Source: an uncultured Bacilli bacterium
GTDB lineage: Bacteria > Bacillota_I > Bacilli_A > RF39 > UBA660
DNA length: 26,694 nt
Direction of reading: 5' to 3'
Assembly: GCA_910576795.1 (NCBI GenBank)
Contig: CAJTIX010000019.1
Coordinates: forward strand, 1 to 26,694
In this document: positions 1 through 7,762 of the stretch, one piece after another
How positions within the stretch are numbered: position 1 is the stretch's first letter
Layout of the letters: the number at the start of each line of letters is the position of its first letter
Notes under the pieces: model-generated
Databases searched by the model: none
Told to the model about the DNA's origin: nothing
What the model saw: the letters and a program-made list of their open reading frames with translations, nothing else
Program-made: the position numbers and the translations under genes

Positions 1-348
1 ATATCTTTCATCATACTTCTCTCCTGTTTCATATAGTTCACTTGCGATGACATGTAGATATTCAGAATTCTTGATCTTAAATTCTGGATAATAAGCTGCA
101 TTCATTTCAATATTTAAGATACAGTTTTCTACTTTTACGACAATATCGGTTTGATAGACTTTATTTCTTTTATGCTTTACTGGCAATTCTGTACTTTGAT
201 ATTCTGCTTTTAATAGTAATTCTTCATCAATTCCTGTGATCAAATGGATTAATCTTGCTTTGAGTGCATTGGTATGTTTACTCATCATAAATGCTTTAAA
301 TACAATATCTGATGTTAATTTCAATATTTCTAATTCTTTGGTTTTCAT
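1..348 (-). CDS. Rpn/PD-(D/E)XK nuclease family transposase-like protein, partial
   Basis: This is the N-terminal 116 codons of a gene that runs off the left edge. The start ATG at 346-348 follows a good ribosome site (AGAGGTGA). The opening (TSDIVFKAFM at residues 12-21) is typical of the Rpn family of recombination-promoting nucleases, also annotated as PD-(D/E)XK nuclease family transposases. A nuclease-core pattern is visible: D68 in the TDIVV strand, then E81-x-N83 in LNIEMN, where most relatives have ExQ. Family members are DNA endonucleases that stimulate RecA-independent recombination and often occur in many decayed copies. The gene diverges from the coat-F pair. The C-terminal half is outside the window, so intactness cannot be judged. 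Confidence 0.8.
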   Translation of the reverse strand, partial: MKTKELEILKLTSDIVFKAFMMSKHTNALKARLIHLITGIDEELLLKAEYQSTELPVKHKRNKVYQTDIVVKVENCILNIEMNAAYYPEFKIKNSEYLHVIASELYETGEKYDERY

Positions 349-433
349 TTATTTCACCTCTGCCTATAACATACGAGGTCTTTTTACGATTTCCTTTTTT
401 GATCATAAATTGTATATTTTATTTTTATATGCA

Positions 434-443
434 CATAACAAAT
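434..443 (+). promoter_or_regulatory. Possible sporulation-type promoter ahead of the coat-F pair
   Basis: CATAACAAAT at 434-443 resembles the -10 of mother-cell sigma-E/sigma-K promoters. An ATATT-like -35 lies near 414-418. The match is loose and rests mainly on the expectation that coat genes use such promoters. Confidence 0.2.
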
Positions 444-460
444 TAGAAAGGATGGATGAA

Positions 461-658
461 ATGGAACAAGTACCAGATATGATCTCTACAAAAGATTTAG
501 CTTATTTAAGTGATATTTTTGGATGGAATTTTACGGCCTCAAAAAAGGCTTCTCATTTCGCCAAAGAAGTAACAGATGCAGAAATTAGAGAAAATCTAAC
601 ACAAGTAGCAAATATGCATAAAACAATATGTGAAAATATTGTTAAAATTTTAGAATAG
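461..658 (+). CDS. Small coat-F-like (ferritin-like helical) spore protein
   Basis: A 65-residue protein. The frame is open further upstream, but that part overlaps the divergent nuclease gene, and a clear AGAAAGG site at 445-451 fits the ATG at 461, so this start was chosen. The sequence is two amphipathic helices (KDLAYLSDIFGWNFTASKK, then a helix carrying HFAKEV and an MHK segment), as in the short coat-F-associated proteins of spore-forming Bacillota. It ends 9 bases before the full-length coat-F gene, so the two are probably co-transcribed and may interact. The assignment rests on sequence resemblance plus the neighbour; it could be described only as a ferritin-like helical protein. Confidence 0.6.
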   Translation: MEQVPDMISTKDLAYLSDIFGWNFTASKKASHFAKEVTDAEIRENLTQVANMHKTICENIVKILE

Positions 659-667
659 GAGAATGTT

Positions 668-985
668 ATGAACGAAAAAGTACAAAACCCAAAAACAGAA
701 GTTCCTGCAACCAAGGAAATGAATGATAAAGATTATTTAAATGCGATATTAGAAACTGAAAAAAACATGAGTGTCAATATGTGCATTGCTTTAAACGAAG
801 CCAGTAATGAAGATTTATTTCGTGAACTCTATCAAATATTTGAAGACATCAAAAAAGCACAACGAAATTTATTCGAACTCGCCTTCCGTAAAGGATGGTA
901 TCCTTTGGAAAAAGAAACACCAAATAAAATATCAGAAAAATATAATATGCTAAAACAAGAACTACAGGAATTACAGACAGATTAA
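668..985 (+). CDS. Spore coat protein, CotF family
   Basis: A 105-residue coat-F domain protein. Recognisable features are the N-terminal PKTEVPATKEMNDKDYLN segment, the ETEKNMSVNMCIALNEAS helix, and the C-terminal RNLFELAFRKGWYPLE block, all typical of the family in clostridia and bacilli. These proteins are helical, ferritin-like components of the spore coat made in the mother cell. Start ATG at 668 follows AGGAGAATGTT. The gene is directly downstream of a smaller relative and is closed by a hairpin terminator at 992-1012. The pair argues that the organism, or a recent ancestor, sporulates. Confidence 0.85.
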   Translation: MNEKVQNPKTEVPATKEMNDKDYLNAILETEKNMSVNMCIALNEASNEDLFRELYQIFEDIKKAQRNLFELAFRKGWYPLEKETPNKISEKYNMLKQELQELQTD

Positions 986-991
986 TTCGAT

Positions 992-1012
992 GAACCATCT
1001 GGGTTCTTTTTT
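992..1012 (+). terminator. Rho-independent terminator of the coat-F pair
   Basis: A 5-bp stem, GAACC (992-996) with GGTTC (1002-1006), loop ATCTG, followed by six T residues. It starts 6 bases after the coat-F stop codon. Confidence 0.75.
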
Positions 1013-1026
1013 GATACCTCAAAATG

Positions 1027-1064
1027 AAAAAAAGAATTGATCCTTTAATAAATGACAAATTCTT
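1027..1064 (-). terminator. Probable terminator of the ECF sigma operon
   Basis: On the minus strand AAGAATT (1064-1058) pairs with AATTCTT (1038-1032), followed by a T run. The loop is long (19 nt) and contains the stop codon of the upstream gene, so it is weaker evidence than the other terminators here. Confidence 0.5.
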
Positions 1065-1821
1065 CTGCATTCTTTTGTACAACTTCATCCGTAAAGTTAT
1101 ACAATATGTATCTTCCACTATCTTTTAAAACCAGTCCATTCGATATATCTAATGTTGCAAATTGATAAAATTGATAGCGAGGATTTTCATTTGCTTTCAT
1201 AGTATCCACATATAATTGATACTCATATCCATGTTCCACATTTGTATAGGGTTCTCCTACTATATCAAATCTGACTCTTTTTAAATAATAAAATTGGTTG
1301 TTGTCTTCATCATAAAAAGTGAGTTCTCCTTCATAATTTTGATTGACTCTTTGTACAAAATGTTCCACTAATTGATTATTATCAATTTGTCCATCTTTGA
1401 TAGTCACATAATTTTTGGATACATCCATATCTGCTTCTTCTATATTGCTAGAAAACACAGTCCAACCTGTAGGTAAAATCACCGCAATTGTATTTTCGCT
1501 TTCATATTGAAATCCATATTGACTTCCAAAATTAGATTCATTTTCCCGAATTGGCGTTTCATTTGGAAAAACAGTGGTATGAATATAACCATCTGCCATT
1601 CCACAACGACCTTCCACCATAGATAACTTTCCTGTATCATAATATAAAGTGCCATTGACTTTTACCATTCTTGGTACCTTTTTTTCTTCTTGTAATTGTT
1701 CCCTTCCTTTTTGGTTTTGATTTTCTGTTACTGGTTTCTTATCACCAAACATTTTGGTTCCTACAAAACAACATCCGATGATTAATATTATTGAAACTCC
1801 TATCCATACTATCTTTTTCAT
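1045..1821 (-). CDS. Putative lipoprotein, third gene of an ECF sigma operon
   Basis: A 258-residue protein I do not recognise. It begins with a charged MKK and a hydrophobic stretch (residues 4-16) ending in IIGC, which fits a lipobox with Cys17 as the lipidated residue; it could equally be an uncleaved membrane anchor. A lysine- and glutamine-rich linker (about 28-50) leads to a soluble domain expected outside the membrane. Its ATG overlaps the stop of the upstream anti-sigma-like gene in ATGA, so the two are translationally coupled. An envelope protein in third place after a sigma/anti-sigma pair could be a sensor, an effector or a regulon product. Function is not assigned. Confidence 0.75.
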   Translation of the reverse strand: MKKIVWIGVSIILIIGCCFVGTKMFGDKKPVTENQNQKGREQLQEEKKVPRMVKVNGTLYYDTGKLSMVEGRCGMADGYIHTTVFPNETPIRENESNFGSQYGFQYESENTIAVILPTGWTVFSSNIEEADMDVSKNYVTIKDGQIDNNQLVEHFVQRVNQNYEGELTFYDEDNNQFYYLKRVRFDIVGEPYTNVEHGYEYQLYVDTMKANENPRYQFYQFATLDISNGLVLKDSGRYILYNFTDEVVQKNAEEFVIY

Positions 1822-2456
1822 TTGTCCATCTCCTTTGATTTCTGTAATTCATTTAAAAACTGTTTTACAATTGATATAAATTTATTTTCATCTATATCAA
1901 AACTCCTAAGAAAATAATACTTTTCTTGATAAGAAAAATAAGCTTGATAATAATCGCTAAAATGATTGATCACAATGGGAATTTCTGAAATGGTGGAAGT
2001 ATCAATCTTTTCGAAATTTTCTATCACCCAATTCGATTGTTCTTTCCCAATGGATATCGAAAGTGTAATATGATTGTGATAGAATAATGTAAATTCTTTT
2101 TCTTTATAATTCAAAATCCAATGAGGTGTAACTGCACTCAGAAAAGGAATCATATCTAATAAATTTTCAGTTTTATTGATTTCACACATGCGGATGTAAT
2201 CTTTTGATGATTCTGCTTTATCAAGTGTACTATCTCTATATATCGTATTGATCGTAATTGAATCTTCTGTTGCAAGTGTATTTAAAGGAGTATTTTCATT
2301 TAATTTATAATATGGTATACTGAATAGTAAAATCGCCATAAATGGAATGCAGTATTTTAAGTAACGAATCGAAACAGATTTTGAATGAATTTTTGGATAC
2401 TTCAATGGAACTTCTAAATTCAAATTTTTTTGAATCATTTTTTCTAGTTTTTTCAT
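1818..2456 (-). CDS. Putative membrane anti-sigma factor
   Basis: A 212-residue single-pass protein: about 32 residues predicted in the cytoplasm, a membrane segment at about 33-51, and an extracellular domain of about 160 residues. This layout, and its place directly after an ECF sigma gene with a 4-base ATGA overlap, are what anti-sigma factors show. The usual zinc-binding anti-sigma HxxxCxxC motif is absent, so it would be a non-ZAS type. The extracellular part ends in a strand-helix segment (YYFLRSFDIDENKF) that resembles DUF4367-like domains, a weak resemblance judged by eye. The role is inferred from architecture and context. Confidence 0.6.
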   Translation of the reverse strand: MKKLEKMIQKNLNLEVPLKYPKIHSKSVSIRYLKYCIPFMAILLFSIPYYKLNENTPLNTLATEDSITINTIYRDSTLDKAESSKDYIRMCEINKTENLLDMIPFLSAVTPHWILNYKEKEFTLFYHNHITLSISIGKEQSNWVIENFEKIDTSTISEIPIVINHFSDYYQAYFSYQEKYYFLRSFDIDENKFISIVKQFLNELQKSKEMDK

Positions 2457-2959
2457 TTTCCCACCTTATTTCTTAATTTTTTTAATGCATAAGAATACTT
2501 AGAACGGACCTGACTATGTGTCATAGAACATAACTTAGCAATTTCAAAATGAGGAAAGCCACCAAACAAATGTAAAACTACGATTTGTCTTTCTAAATCA
2601 CTCAAATAGGATAGATATTCTTCTATTACAAGCGCATCTTCCCCTTGAACAAGATTGTGTTTGTGAAGTTCTTTTTCCAAGTCACAATCATCATAAACAT
2701 ATTCTTTATTTTTTTCTAAGAAGGTGTATGCAACATTTTTTCCAATAGTATAAATCCACGTTTTTGGATTCATCCAAGGATGATAAGTACGGTAATACTT
2801 CAGTATGCGTACAAAGACATCCTCTGTAAGATCTTCAGCATTGTCATAATTTTTTACAATACTTAAAATAAAGAGAAAAAGTGGTTTTTTAAGTATACCA
2901 TATAATTTTTCAAAATTGTCATCTTGTTCTAAATGCATAAGCCATATTCGCAAGTTCAT
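2453..2959 (-). CDS. RNA polymerase sigma factor, ECF (sigma-70 family)
   Basis: A 168-residue ECF sigma factor. The frame opens 9 codons earlier, but AGAGGG sits correctly in front of the ATG at 2957-2959, giving MNLRIWLMHL. Region 2 (about 15-80) has the -10 recognition pattern NAEDLTEDVFVRILKYY followed by a tryptophan-containing segment (NPKTWIYTIGKNVAY). Region 4 (about 113-165) carries a helix-turn-helix with FPHFEIAKLCSMTHSQVRSK. Regions 1 and 3 are lacking, as in other ECF factors. It heads a three-gene operon coupled by two ATGA overlaps. A TATAAT lies at 2994-2989 but no convincing -35 accompanies it, so a self-recognised promoter is possible. Confidence 0.9.
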   Translation of the reverse strand: MNLRIWLMHLEQDDNFEKLYGILKKPLFLFILSIVKNYDNAEDLTEDVFVRILKYYRTYHPWMNPKTWIYTIGKNVAYTFLEKNKEYVYDDCDLEKELHKHNLVQGEDALVIEEYLSYLSDLERQIVVLHLFGGFPHFEIAKLCSMTHSQVRSKYSYALKKLRNKVGK

Positions 2960-3030
2960 AGTATTCCCTCTTTTGTATATATACATCTATTATACAAAGG
3001 AAATCAGAAAAATGTGGAATGGAAATCAAA

Positions 3031-3053
3031 AAAAAAAACAACTTAATTGTTGT
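3031..3053 (-). terminator. Terminator of tig
   Basis: ACAAC (3053-3049) pairs with GTTGT (3042-3038) on the minus strand, and the tig TAA stop is in the loop. A run of about ten T residues follows. Confidence 0.7.
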
Positions 3054-4302
3054 CTTTTAGTACTTCTAATGCTTTTCGCATTTCTAAATCATATTTTACC
3101 ATTTCCAAACCACCAAATAGTTTTAAGAACTCGTCTTTTTTCATACTATATTTTTCAGCCAAACTATCTGCTTCTTTTTCGGTTTCTTCTTCTGTTATTT
3201 CAATCTTTTCTGCCTTTACAATTTCTTCTAACAATAATCTTGAAGATACTCTTTTAACTGCTTCTTCTTTCATTTGTTCTTTTAAAGCAGTTTCATCAGA
3301 ATTGGTAAATTGATAGAATTGTTCCAAGGTAATTCCTTGCATTTTTAAATTTTCTTCATATTGACGAATCATACGATCCAATTCATCTGTCACCATTGCT
3401 TCTGGAATATCGACTTCCATATTGGCAACAGCTTTGTCTAAAATTTCATCCATAAAATGATCTTCGGCATGATGTTCTTTATGTGCTTTTATATTTTCTT
3501 CTAATTGATGTTCTAAAGCTTCTTTGGTATCAATACCTTCCATACCCAAATCTTCAAAAAAGTCTTTATCAAATTCTGGAAGTTTGGTTTGTTTGATTTC
3601 ATTGACTTTTACTTTAAATACTACTGGTTGTCCTTTTAAATCCTCGGCATGATAATCCTCAGGAAAAGTAATATTGATTTCTTTTTCTTCTCCCTTTTTC
3701 ATTCCAATTAATTGTTCTTCAAAACCTGGAATAAAAGTTCCACTACCAATTACCAAAGAATAGTTTTCACCCTTGCCACCTTCAAACGCAACACCATCTT
3801 TAAATCCTTCAAAATCGATAATAGCAGTGTCATCATTTTCTACAGTTCCCTCTTTGACAATACTTTCTGCATAACGTTTTCTTGTTTCTTCTAAAGCATG
3901 TTCTACTTCTTCTTTGGTCACTTTGACATCTTCTTTTTTAACACCTAATTTTTTATATTTTCCTAATTTCACTTCTGGTTTTGTAGTTAAAATAAATAAG
4001 AATTCTACATAATCTGCGGAAATGGATTTTAAACTTGCTTGTGGTTGCGCAACAATCATCAAGTCTCCGTTTTCGTCTAACATTTTGGTGTATGCATCTT
4101 GTAAAACACGATCTGCAGCGTCTAACCATAAATTTTCTTCACCATATTTTTTTAAGAAAACATCTTTTGGTGCTTTACCAGGACGGAATCCATCAATCTT
4201 TGCCTTTTTACTTGCTTCTTTGAATGCATCCTCTTTGGCTTTTTCCCATTCTGTTCCTTCTATTTTAATTGTAATTTCATGTACATTTTTATTTTCTTTC
4301 AT
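3043..4302 (-). CDS. tig: Trigger factor, ribosome-associated chaperone and prolyl isomerase
   Basis: A 419-residue protein close to the usual trigger factor length of about 430. The N-terminal ribosome-binding domain carries the signature loop as GFRPGKAP (residues 38-45). A central FKBP-type isomerase domain (about 145-230) contains IDFEGFKDG and GSGTFIPGFEEQLIGM. The helical C-terminal domain forms the substrate cradle. Start chosen at the ATG of 4300-4302 because GGAGG lies 5 bases before it; two earlier in-frame ATGs have no site. The protein binds ribosomes and folds nascent chains in the cytosol. It stands alone with its own promoter and terminator. Confidence 0.95.
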   Translation of the reverse strand: MKENKNVHEITIKIEGTEWEKAKEDAFKEASKKAKIDGFRPGKAPKDVFLKKYGEENLWLDAADRVLQDAYTKMLDENGDLMIVAQPQASLKSISADYVEFLFILTTKPEVKLGKYKKLGVKKEDVKVTKEEVEHALEETRKRYAESIVKEGTVENDDTAIIDFEGFKDGVAFEGGKGENYSLVIGSGTFIPGFEEQLIGMKKGEEKEINITFPEDYHAEDLKGQPVVFKVKVNEIKQTKLPEFDKDFFEDLGMEGIDTKEALEHQLEENIKAHKEHHAEDHFMDEILDKAVANMEVDIPEAMVTDELDRMIRQYEENLKMQGITLEQFYQFTNSDETALKEQMKEEAVKRVSSRLLLEEIVKAEKIEITEEETEKEADSLAEKYSMKKDEFLKLFGGLEMVKYDLEMRKALEVLKDNN

Positions 4303-4325
4303 AATTTCCTCCATCAATATATTCT

Positions 4326-4354
4326 AGTATACCTGAACATGGTAAATTTTTCAA
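4326..4354 (-). promoter_or_regulatory. Sigma-A promoter of tig
   Basis: On the minus strand TTGAAA (4354-4349), a 17-bp spacer, then TATACT (4331-4326). The start codon is 24 bases downstream. Confidence 0.75.
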
Positions 4355-4363
4355 TAATATTTC

Positions 4364-4389
4364 AAAAAAACACTTCAAAATAGTGTTTT
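4364..4389 (-). terminator. Terminator of greA
   Basis: An 8-bp stem, AAAACACT (4389-4382) with AGTGTTTT (4374-4367), followed by T residues. The 5' arm begins inside the greA TAA stop codon. Confidence 0.75.
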
Positions 4390-4858
4390 AGTTGATTTCG
4401 ACAATTTCTACTTCATATTGTCCCTGTGGACTTTCTACTGTTACCTTGCTTCCTACTTTTAAACCCATAATCGCTTTGGCAATTGGTGACTCATTGGAAA
4501 TTTTGTTTTGAAATGGATCTGCTTCCATACTTCCCACAATGGAATATACTTCAGTTTCTCCATCTTCCACATATTTGATTTTGACATTAGAACCAATGGA
4601 TACTTTATCAGTAGAAACTTCTTTGATAATGACTGCCTTTTCAATCATCGCTTCTAATTCGGTAATTCTGCCCTCTACTTCTGCTTGTGCTGTACGAGCT
4701 GCATCATATTCCGCATTTTCACTTAGGTCTCCTAAAGCACGCGCATCTTTTAATGCATTAATCACTTCAGGTCTTTTTTCTAATTTTAAATAATCAAGTT
4801 CTTTTTTCAATTCATCTAAACCTGATTCTGTTAAATATATCTCTTTTGTACTTGACAT
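4388..4858 (-). CDS. greA: Transcription elongation factor GreA
   Basis: A 156-residue protein matching GreA in full length (E. coli 158). The N-terminal antiparallel coiled coil (about 10-75) includes the tip with the acidic GDLSENAEYDAAR motif (about 43-55), whose acidic residues stimulate RNA polymerase to cleave backtracked transcripts. The C-terminal FKBP-like domain has the usual SNESPIAKAIMG block near residues 121-132. It follows trhP2 as in B. subtilis, but with its own promoter, whose -35 covers the trhP2 stop codon. The udk gene that precedes greA in B. subtilis is absent. Confidence 0.97.
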   Translation of the reverse strand: MSSTKEIYLTESGLDELKKELDYLKLEKRPEVINALKDARALGDLSENAEYDAARTAQAEVEGRITELEAMIEKAVIIKEVSTDKVSIGSNVKIKYVEDGETEVYSIVGSMEADPFQNKISNESPIAKAIMGLKVGSKVTVESPQGQYEVEIVEIN

Positions 4859-4896
4859 ACGAAACGCCTCTTTTCTCTATCTATAAAACATTACAA

Positions 4897-4925
4897 ATGA
4901 TACTATAGAAATTTTATTTTGTCAA
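4897..4925 (-). promoter_or_regulatory. Sigma-A promoter of greA
   Basis: A consensus TTGACA at 4925-4920, a 17-bp spacer and TATCAT at 4902-4897. The TGA stop of the upstream trhP2 gene lies inside the -35 hexamer. Confidence 0.8.
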
Positions 4926-6127
4926 TCTTTTTTGATACGAATTAGATTATTCGGATAAACCATTTCTTCTATTTTCATTTGTACAATCTGTCTTGGATGT
5001 CTTACCACTGAGATGGAATTTCCTTGTTCATCTAAAATTTCTTTGACATGATATGTTATTGTATGCAACTGTGGTCCAAATATTTCTACAACATCCCCTA
5101 TTTTGAAATAATTTCTCTGTTCAATAGTCGCATACTTTGTTTCTGTATTATAATTCAATACTACCCCTAAAAAATCCTGATTGGAAACTTCTTCTCTTCC
5201 ATTGTAATATCCACAGGTAGAATCATTTTCGCCACCAAAGAATTGTGGTACCGAATCTCGATTCGCACAGTTTCTTAAAATCTGTTCATACGCTATATTA
5301 TATTGGTAAGTTTCTGGATGGTTACAATAATCATCAATGACTTTCCTATAAATATCTACAACTGTTGCGATATAATAGATAGAACGCATTCTACCTTCAA
5401 TTTTAAAGGAAGTAATTCCCAAATCTATCATATCAGGCAAATACTTTAGCATGGATAAGTCTTTGCTACAAAAGGTAAATTCTCTTTCCCCTTTGATCGG
5501 TTGTAATTGATTGTTATATAAATCAAAATCCCATCTGCATATTTGACTACAACCACCACGATTGGCATCTCTTGCAGTTAAGAAATTAGATAACACACAT
5601 CTTCCACTCATTGAAGCACACATTGCACCATGAATAAAGCATTCAATCTCTAAATTTGTGTTTTGGATAATCTCTTTGATTTCTTCTTTTCTAGCTTCGC
5701 GCCCTAAAACAATTCTTTTTACTCCCTGTTTTTCCCAAAAACGACAAGCCTCGATATTTAAAGTAGACTGTTGTGTCGATAAATGAATTTCTAAGTGGGT
5801 ATTTTCTTTTGCCATTTGAATAATAGTAGGATCACTTACAATAATGGCATCTACGCCACATGCTTCTAAGCGAATTAAATAATCTTTTACTTGATCAATT
5901 TCAACATTGTGTAATACAATGTTCACTGTCACATGCACACGTTTTCCTCTTTCGTGAGCATACTTGCACCCTTCCATAATCTCTTCAAATGTAAAATTTT
6001 TGGCATTGGCACGAAGACCCAAGGAAGGTCCTCCTATATATACGGCATCTGCTCCATATTCAATTGCCCACTTTAGTCTTTCCAAATCACCTGCAGGCGC
6101 TAATAACTCTGGTTTTTTAATTTTCAT
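4922..6127 (-). CDS. trhP2: tRNA 5-hydroxyuridine synthesis protein TrhP2 (U32 peptidase family)
   Basis: A 401-residue U32-family protein. The opening KPELLAPAGDLERLKWAIEYGADAVYIG is the family signature, and a cysteine set is seen at C170, C177, C193 and C197 around the CIHGAMC/SGRC region, suitable for an iron-sulphur cluster. In B. subtilis the paralogues TrhP1 and TrhP2 (YrrN and YrrO) make 5-hydroxyuridine at tRNA position 34 using prephenate. It overlaps the end of trhP1 by 11 bases, with AGGTG in front of its ATG. Its gene order (trmR, trhP1, trhP2, greA) is that of B. subtilis. The older label collagenase-like peptidase should not be taken as function. Confidence 0.9.
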   Translation of the reverse strand: MKIKKPELLAPAGDLERLKWAIEYGADAVYIGGPSLGLRANAKNFTFEEIMEGCKYAHERGKRVHVTVNIVLHNVEIDQVKDYLIRLEACGVDAIIVSDPTIIQMAKENTHLEIHLSTQQSTLNIEACRFWEKQGVKRIVLGREARKEEIKEIIQNTNLEIECFIHGAMCASMSGRCVLSNFLTARDANRGGCSQICRWDFDLYNNQLQPIKGEREFTFCSKDLSMLKYLPDMIDLGITSFKIEGRMRSIYYIATVVDIYRKVIDDYCNHPETYQYNIAYEQILRNCANRDSVPQFFGGENDSTCGYYNGREEVSNQDFLGVVLNYNTETKYATIEQRNYFKIGDVVEIFGPQLHTITYHVKEILDEQGNSISVVRHPRQIVQMKIEEMVYPNNLIRIKKD

Positions 6128-6980
6128 ACGACTTCACCTGATATACTGTTTCTTTATAAAGAAACCCCTTATCTGTATTTTGATCTAACAACTGATCAAT
6201 GACCTCATCACTACCTGTTTCTTCGTGAAAAAAAGCAAGAATTTTTAAAAAGGTTCCCCTTTCAATAAAATTTTCATTGAGTAAAACATAGTCTATATTG
6301 TGTTTTTTCATTTCCAAATATTCCTGATACCCGTTTAAGATATGGCTAGAATAGACAAAGGTTCCTTCTTCACAATCTACAATTGGATATTTTTTTCCTT
6401 CTTTTTCCATGTAGTAAAAAGAAGATTGATCCTTTAATTGAAAATAATCCAAGTAATTTTTGATTTCATGACGTTCCGATACAAACATAGGAAGATATCC
6501 TAAAATAGGAACAATGAGTGGCAATTTGGTATTTTCCCTAATTTCTAAAATTTCTTTTTTGGTAATTTCTCCAGATACATATACCATATCTGCTCCATGT
6601 TTATACCAATAGTTCATAGTTGCATAATTCGTTGTTAAGTGTTCCGCACCCCAAATGAGTGGAATATCTATTTTGTATTCGTTTTTGAGATTGATAACAG
6701 CAACATCATAATATAAAATGCCATCAATGGATAAATTTGCTAATTGGTGCATAATTTCTTTCAAATGATCTAATTCATTATTATGAAAATTTTTATTGAG
6801 TGCGATAAAAATTTGTTTCTTTTTTTCTTTTAGTAAAGGCAACATTTTCTTGATGTCCTCTATATCTACTGTATTCAAAAAATTCATACTCATTTTCTGG
6901 TAGCCAAATAAAAATGCATCTGCTTGATTCATCAATTCTTCTATATGAGTACTAGATGGAATTATCATTAATTTTGTCAT
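6117..6980 (-). CDS. trhP1: tRNA 5-hydroxyuridine synthesis protein TrhP1 (U32 peptidase-like)
   Basis: A 287-residue divergent member of the U32 family, shorter than TrhP2 and lacking its cysteine set, as expected for the TrhP1 (YrrN) type. Features are the N-terminal DAFLFGYQKMSMNF barrel start, IDGILYYDVAVINL near 90-105, and LPLIVPILGYLPMFVSER near 150-170. It is thought to work with TrhP2 in forming ho5U34 in tRNA. Start ATG at 6980 follows AAGGTGATTTT. The gene has its own extended -10 promoter and is translationally coupled to trhP2 by an 11-base overlap. I separate it from a generic U32 peptidase mainly by this gene order. Confidence 0.8.
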   Translation of the reverse strand: MTKLMIIPSSTHIEELMNQADAFLFGYQKMSMNFLNTVDIEDIKKMLPLLKEKKKQIFIALNKNFHNNELDHLKEIMHQLANLSIDGILYYDVAVINLKNEYKIDIPLIWGAEHLTTNYATMNYWYKHGADMVYVSGEITKKEILEIRENTKLPLIVPILGYLPMFVSERHEIKNYLDYFQLKDQSSFYYMEKEGKKYPIVDCEEGTFVYSSHILNGYQEYLEMKKHNIDYVLLNENFIERGTFLKILAFFHEETGSDEVIDQLLDQNTDKGFLYKETVYQVKSYEN

Positions 6981-6997
6981 AAAATCACCTTATATCC

Positions 6998-7006
6998 ATT
7001 ATAACA
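6998..7006 (-). promoter_or_regulatory. Extended -10 promoter of trhP1-trhP2
   Basis: TGTTATAAT at 7006-6998 is a perfect TGn extended -10. The region 17 bases upstream (TTTTTG) is a poor -35. Confidence 0.6.
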
Positions 7007-7034
7007 TATTTTGAAGAAGACAAAAAATAATCTA

Positions 7035-7508
7035 TTATCTTTCTATTACTGTAACCTTCTTCTGTTGGTTTCTAAATTTTAGAGTAAGGGCTTTATTCCT
7101 TTGAAGCAATATAGAAGGATGATGCATCAAATAAGGATTTTCACTCACTAATATTGCATCATCAAATCTTCCTTTTTTAGTTAATATACACATTTTCTGA
7201 GATTGAATCAGATAATGACTTGGGTATTGGTTGCAAAGCAATAACGCCTCTTCTTCTTGACCTCTATTCATCATGATTTTGATTCGTCTAGATATCATAT
7301 CTATGTCGTTTTGATATTCCTTTTGGCAACAAATATCATATATTTCATTTGTACGACCCATTATTTTCAACAGCTCAAATCTTAAAGATTGTACAGGACT
7401 CCAATGTGTATATTGTGAGTCCTCGCAAATCAAAAGAGCACCCTCTAAATCTTTTTGTTCTATTTTTTCTTTGATTTGTTCAATCACTTGTTTTTGATAA
7501 TCTATCAT
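7035..7508 (-). CDS. Helical, TPR-like protein of unknown function
   Basis: A 157-residue soluble protein I do not recognise. It is almost wholly helical with alternating helix pairs: EQIKEKIEQKDLEGALLICED, LRFELLKIMGRTNEIYDIC and RIKIMMNRGQEEEALLLCNQY share a length, with a small residue before each turn, as in tetratricopeptide-like repeats. Start ATG at 7506-7508 follows AGAGGTATGTT. It is inserted between trmR, which ends in a strong terminator, and trhP1, which has its own promoter, so it may be transcribed separately. In B. subtilis nothing lies at this place. A role near the tRNA modification enzymes is only suggested by position. Confidence 0.7.
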   Translation of the reverse strand: MIDYQKQVIEQIKEKIEQKDLEGALLICEDSQYTHWSPVQSLRFELLKIMGRTNEIYDICCQKEYQNDIDMISRRIKIMMNRGQEEEALLLCNQYPSHYLIQSQKMCILTKKGRFDDAILVSENPYLMHHPSILLQRNKALTLKFRNQQKKVTVIER

Positions 7509-7733
7509 ATAACATACCTCTTTTTCATATGTAACTTATTTATATTTATTGCTAAAGTATTGTTTATAACTTAAATGATTAACGCAATCGTTTCTTCATT
7601 TACTAGTTTCACAGATTTTAAATAGTATTGCAGACTTTTTTTGAAACTTATCATTGATTAAAGTCAAAAGAAACAGTGATTGTCTTATTGAAAATTGATA
7701 TTTTTTATTATATATTCTAATATATCAAAAGTA
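7509..7733 (-). other. AT-rich intergenic stretch with no supported gene
   Basis: This gap separates the trmR terminator from the helical TPR-like gene. It holds a 27-codon open frame (minus strand, near 7655-7575) without any ribosome site, which I do not call. It presumably contains the promoter of the downstream gene; TTGACT near 7665 is a possible -35, but no suitable -10 follows at normal spacing. Confidence 0.4.
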
Positions 7734-7735
7734 AA

Positions 7736-7762
7736 GAAAAACGTTAGATATTCTTTCTAACG
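7736..7762 (-). terminator. Terminator of the ireB-trmR operon
   Basis: A perfect 7-bp stem, CGTTAGA (7762-7756) with TCTAACG (7748-7742), loop AAGAATA, then TTTTTC. The TAA stop of trmR lies in the 3' arm, so the terminator is built from coding sequence. Confidence 0.8.

Noticed and set aside
236..460. A longer N-terminus for the first coat-F-like protein.
   Set aside because: It overlaps the divergent nuclease gene and looks non-coding, whereas a good ribosome site supports the ATG at 461.
3028..3040. A long A-tract as a possible repeat or phase-variable site.
   Set aside because: It is the T-run of the tig terminator read from the other strand and lies outside coding sequence.
7575..7655. 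A 27-codon minus-strand open frame in the gap before the TPR-like gene.
   Set aside because: It has no ribosome site and its composition matches the AT-rich intergenic DNA around it.
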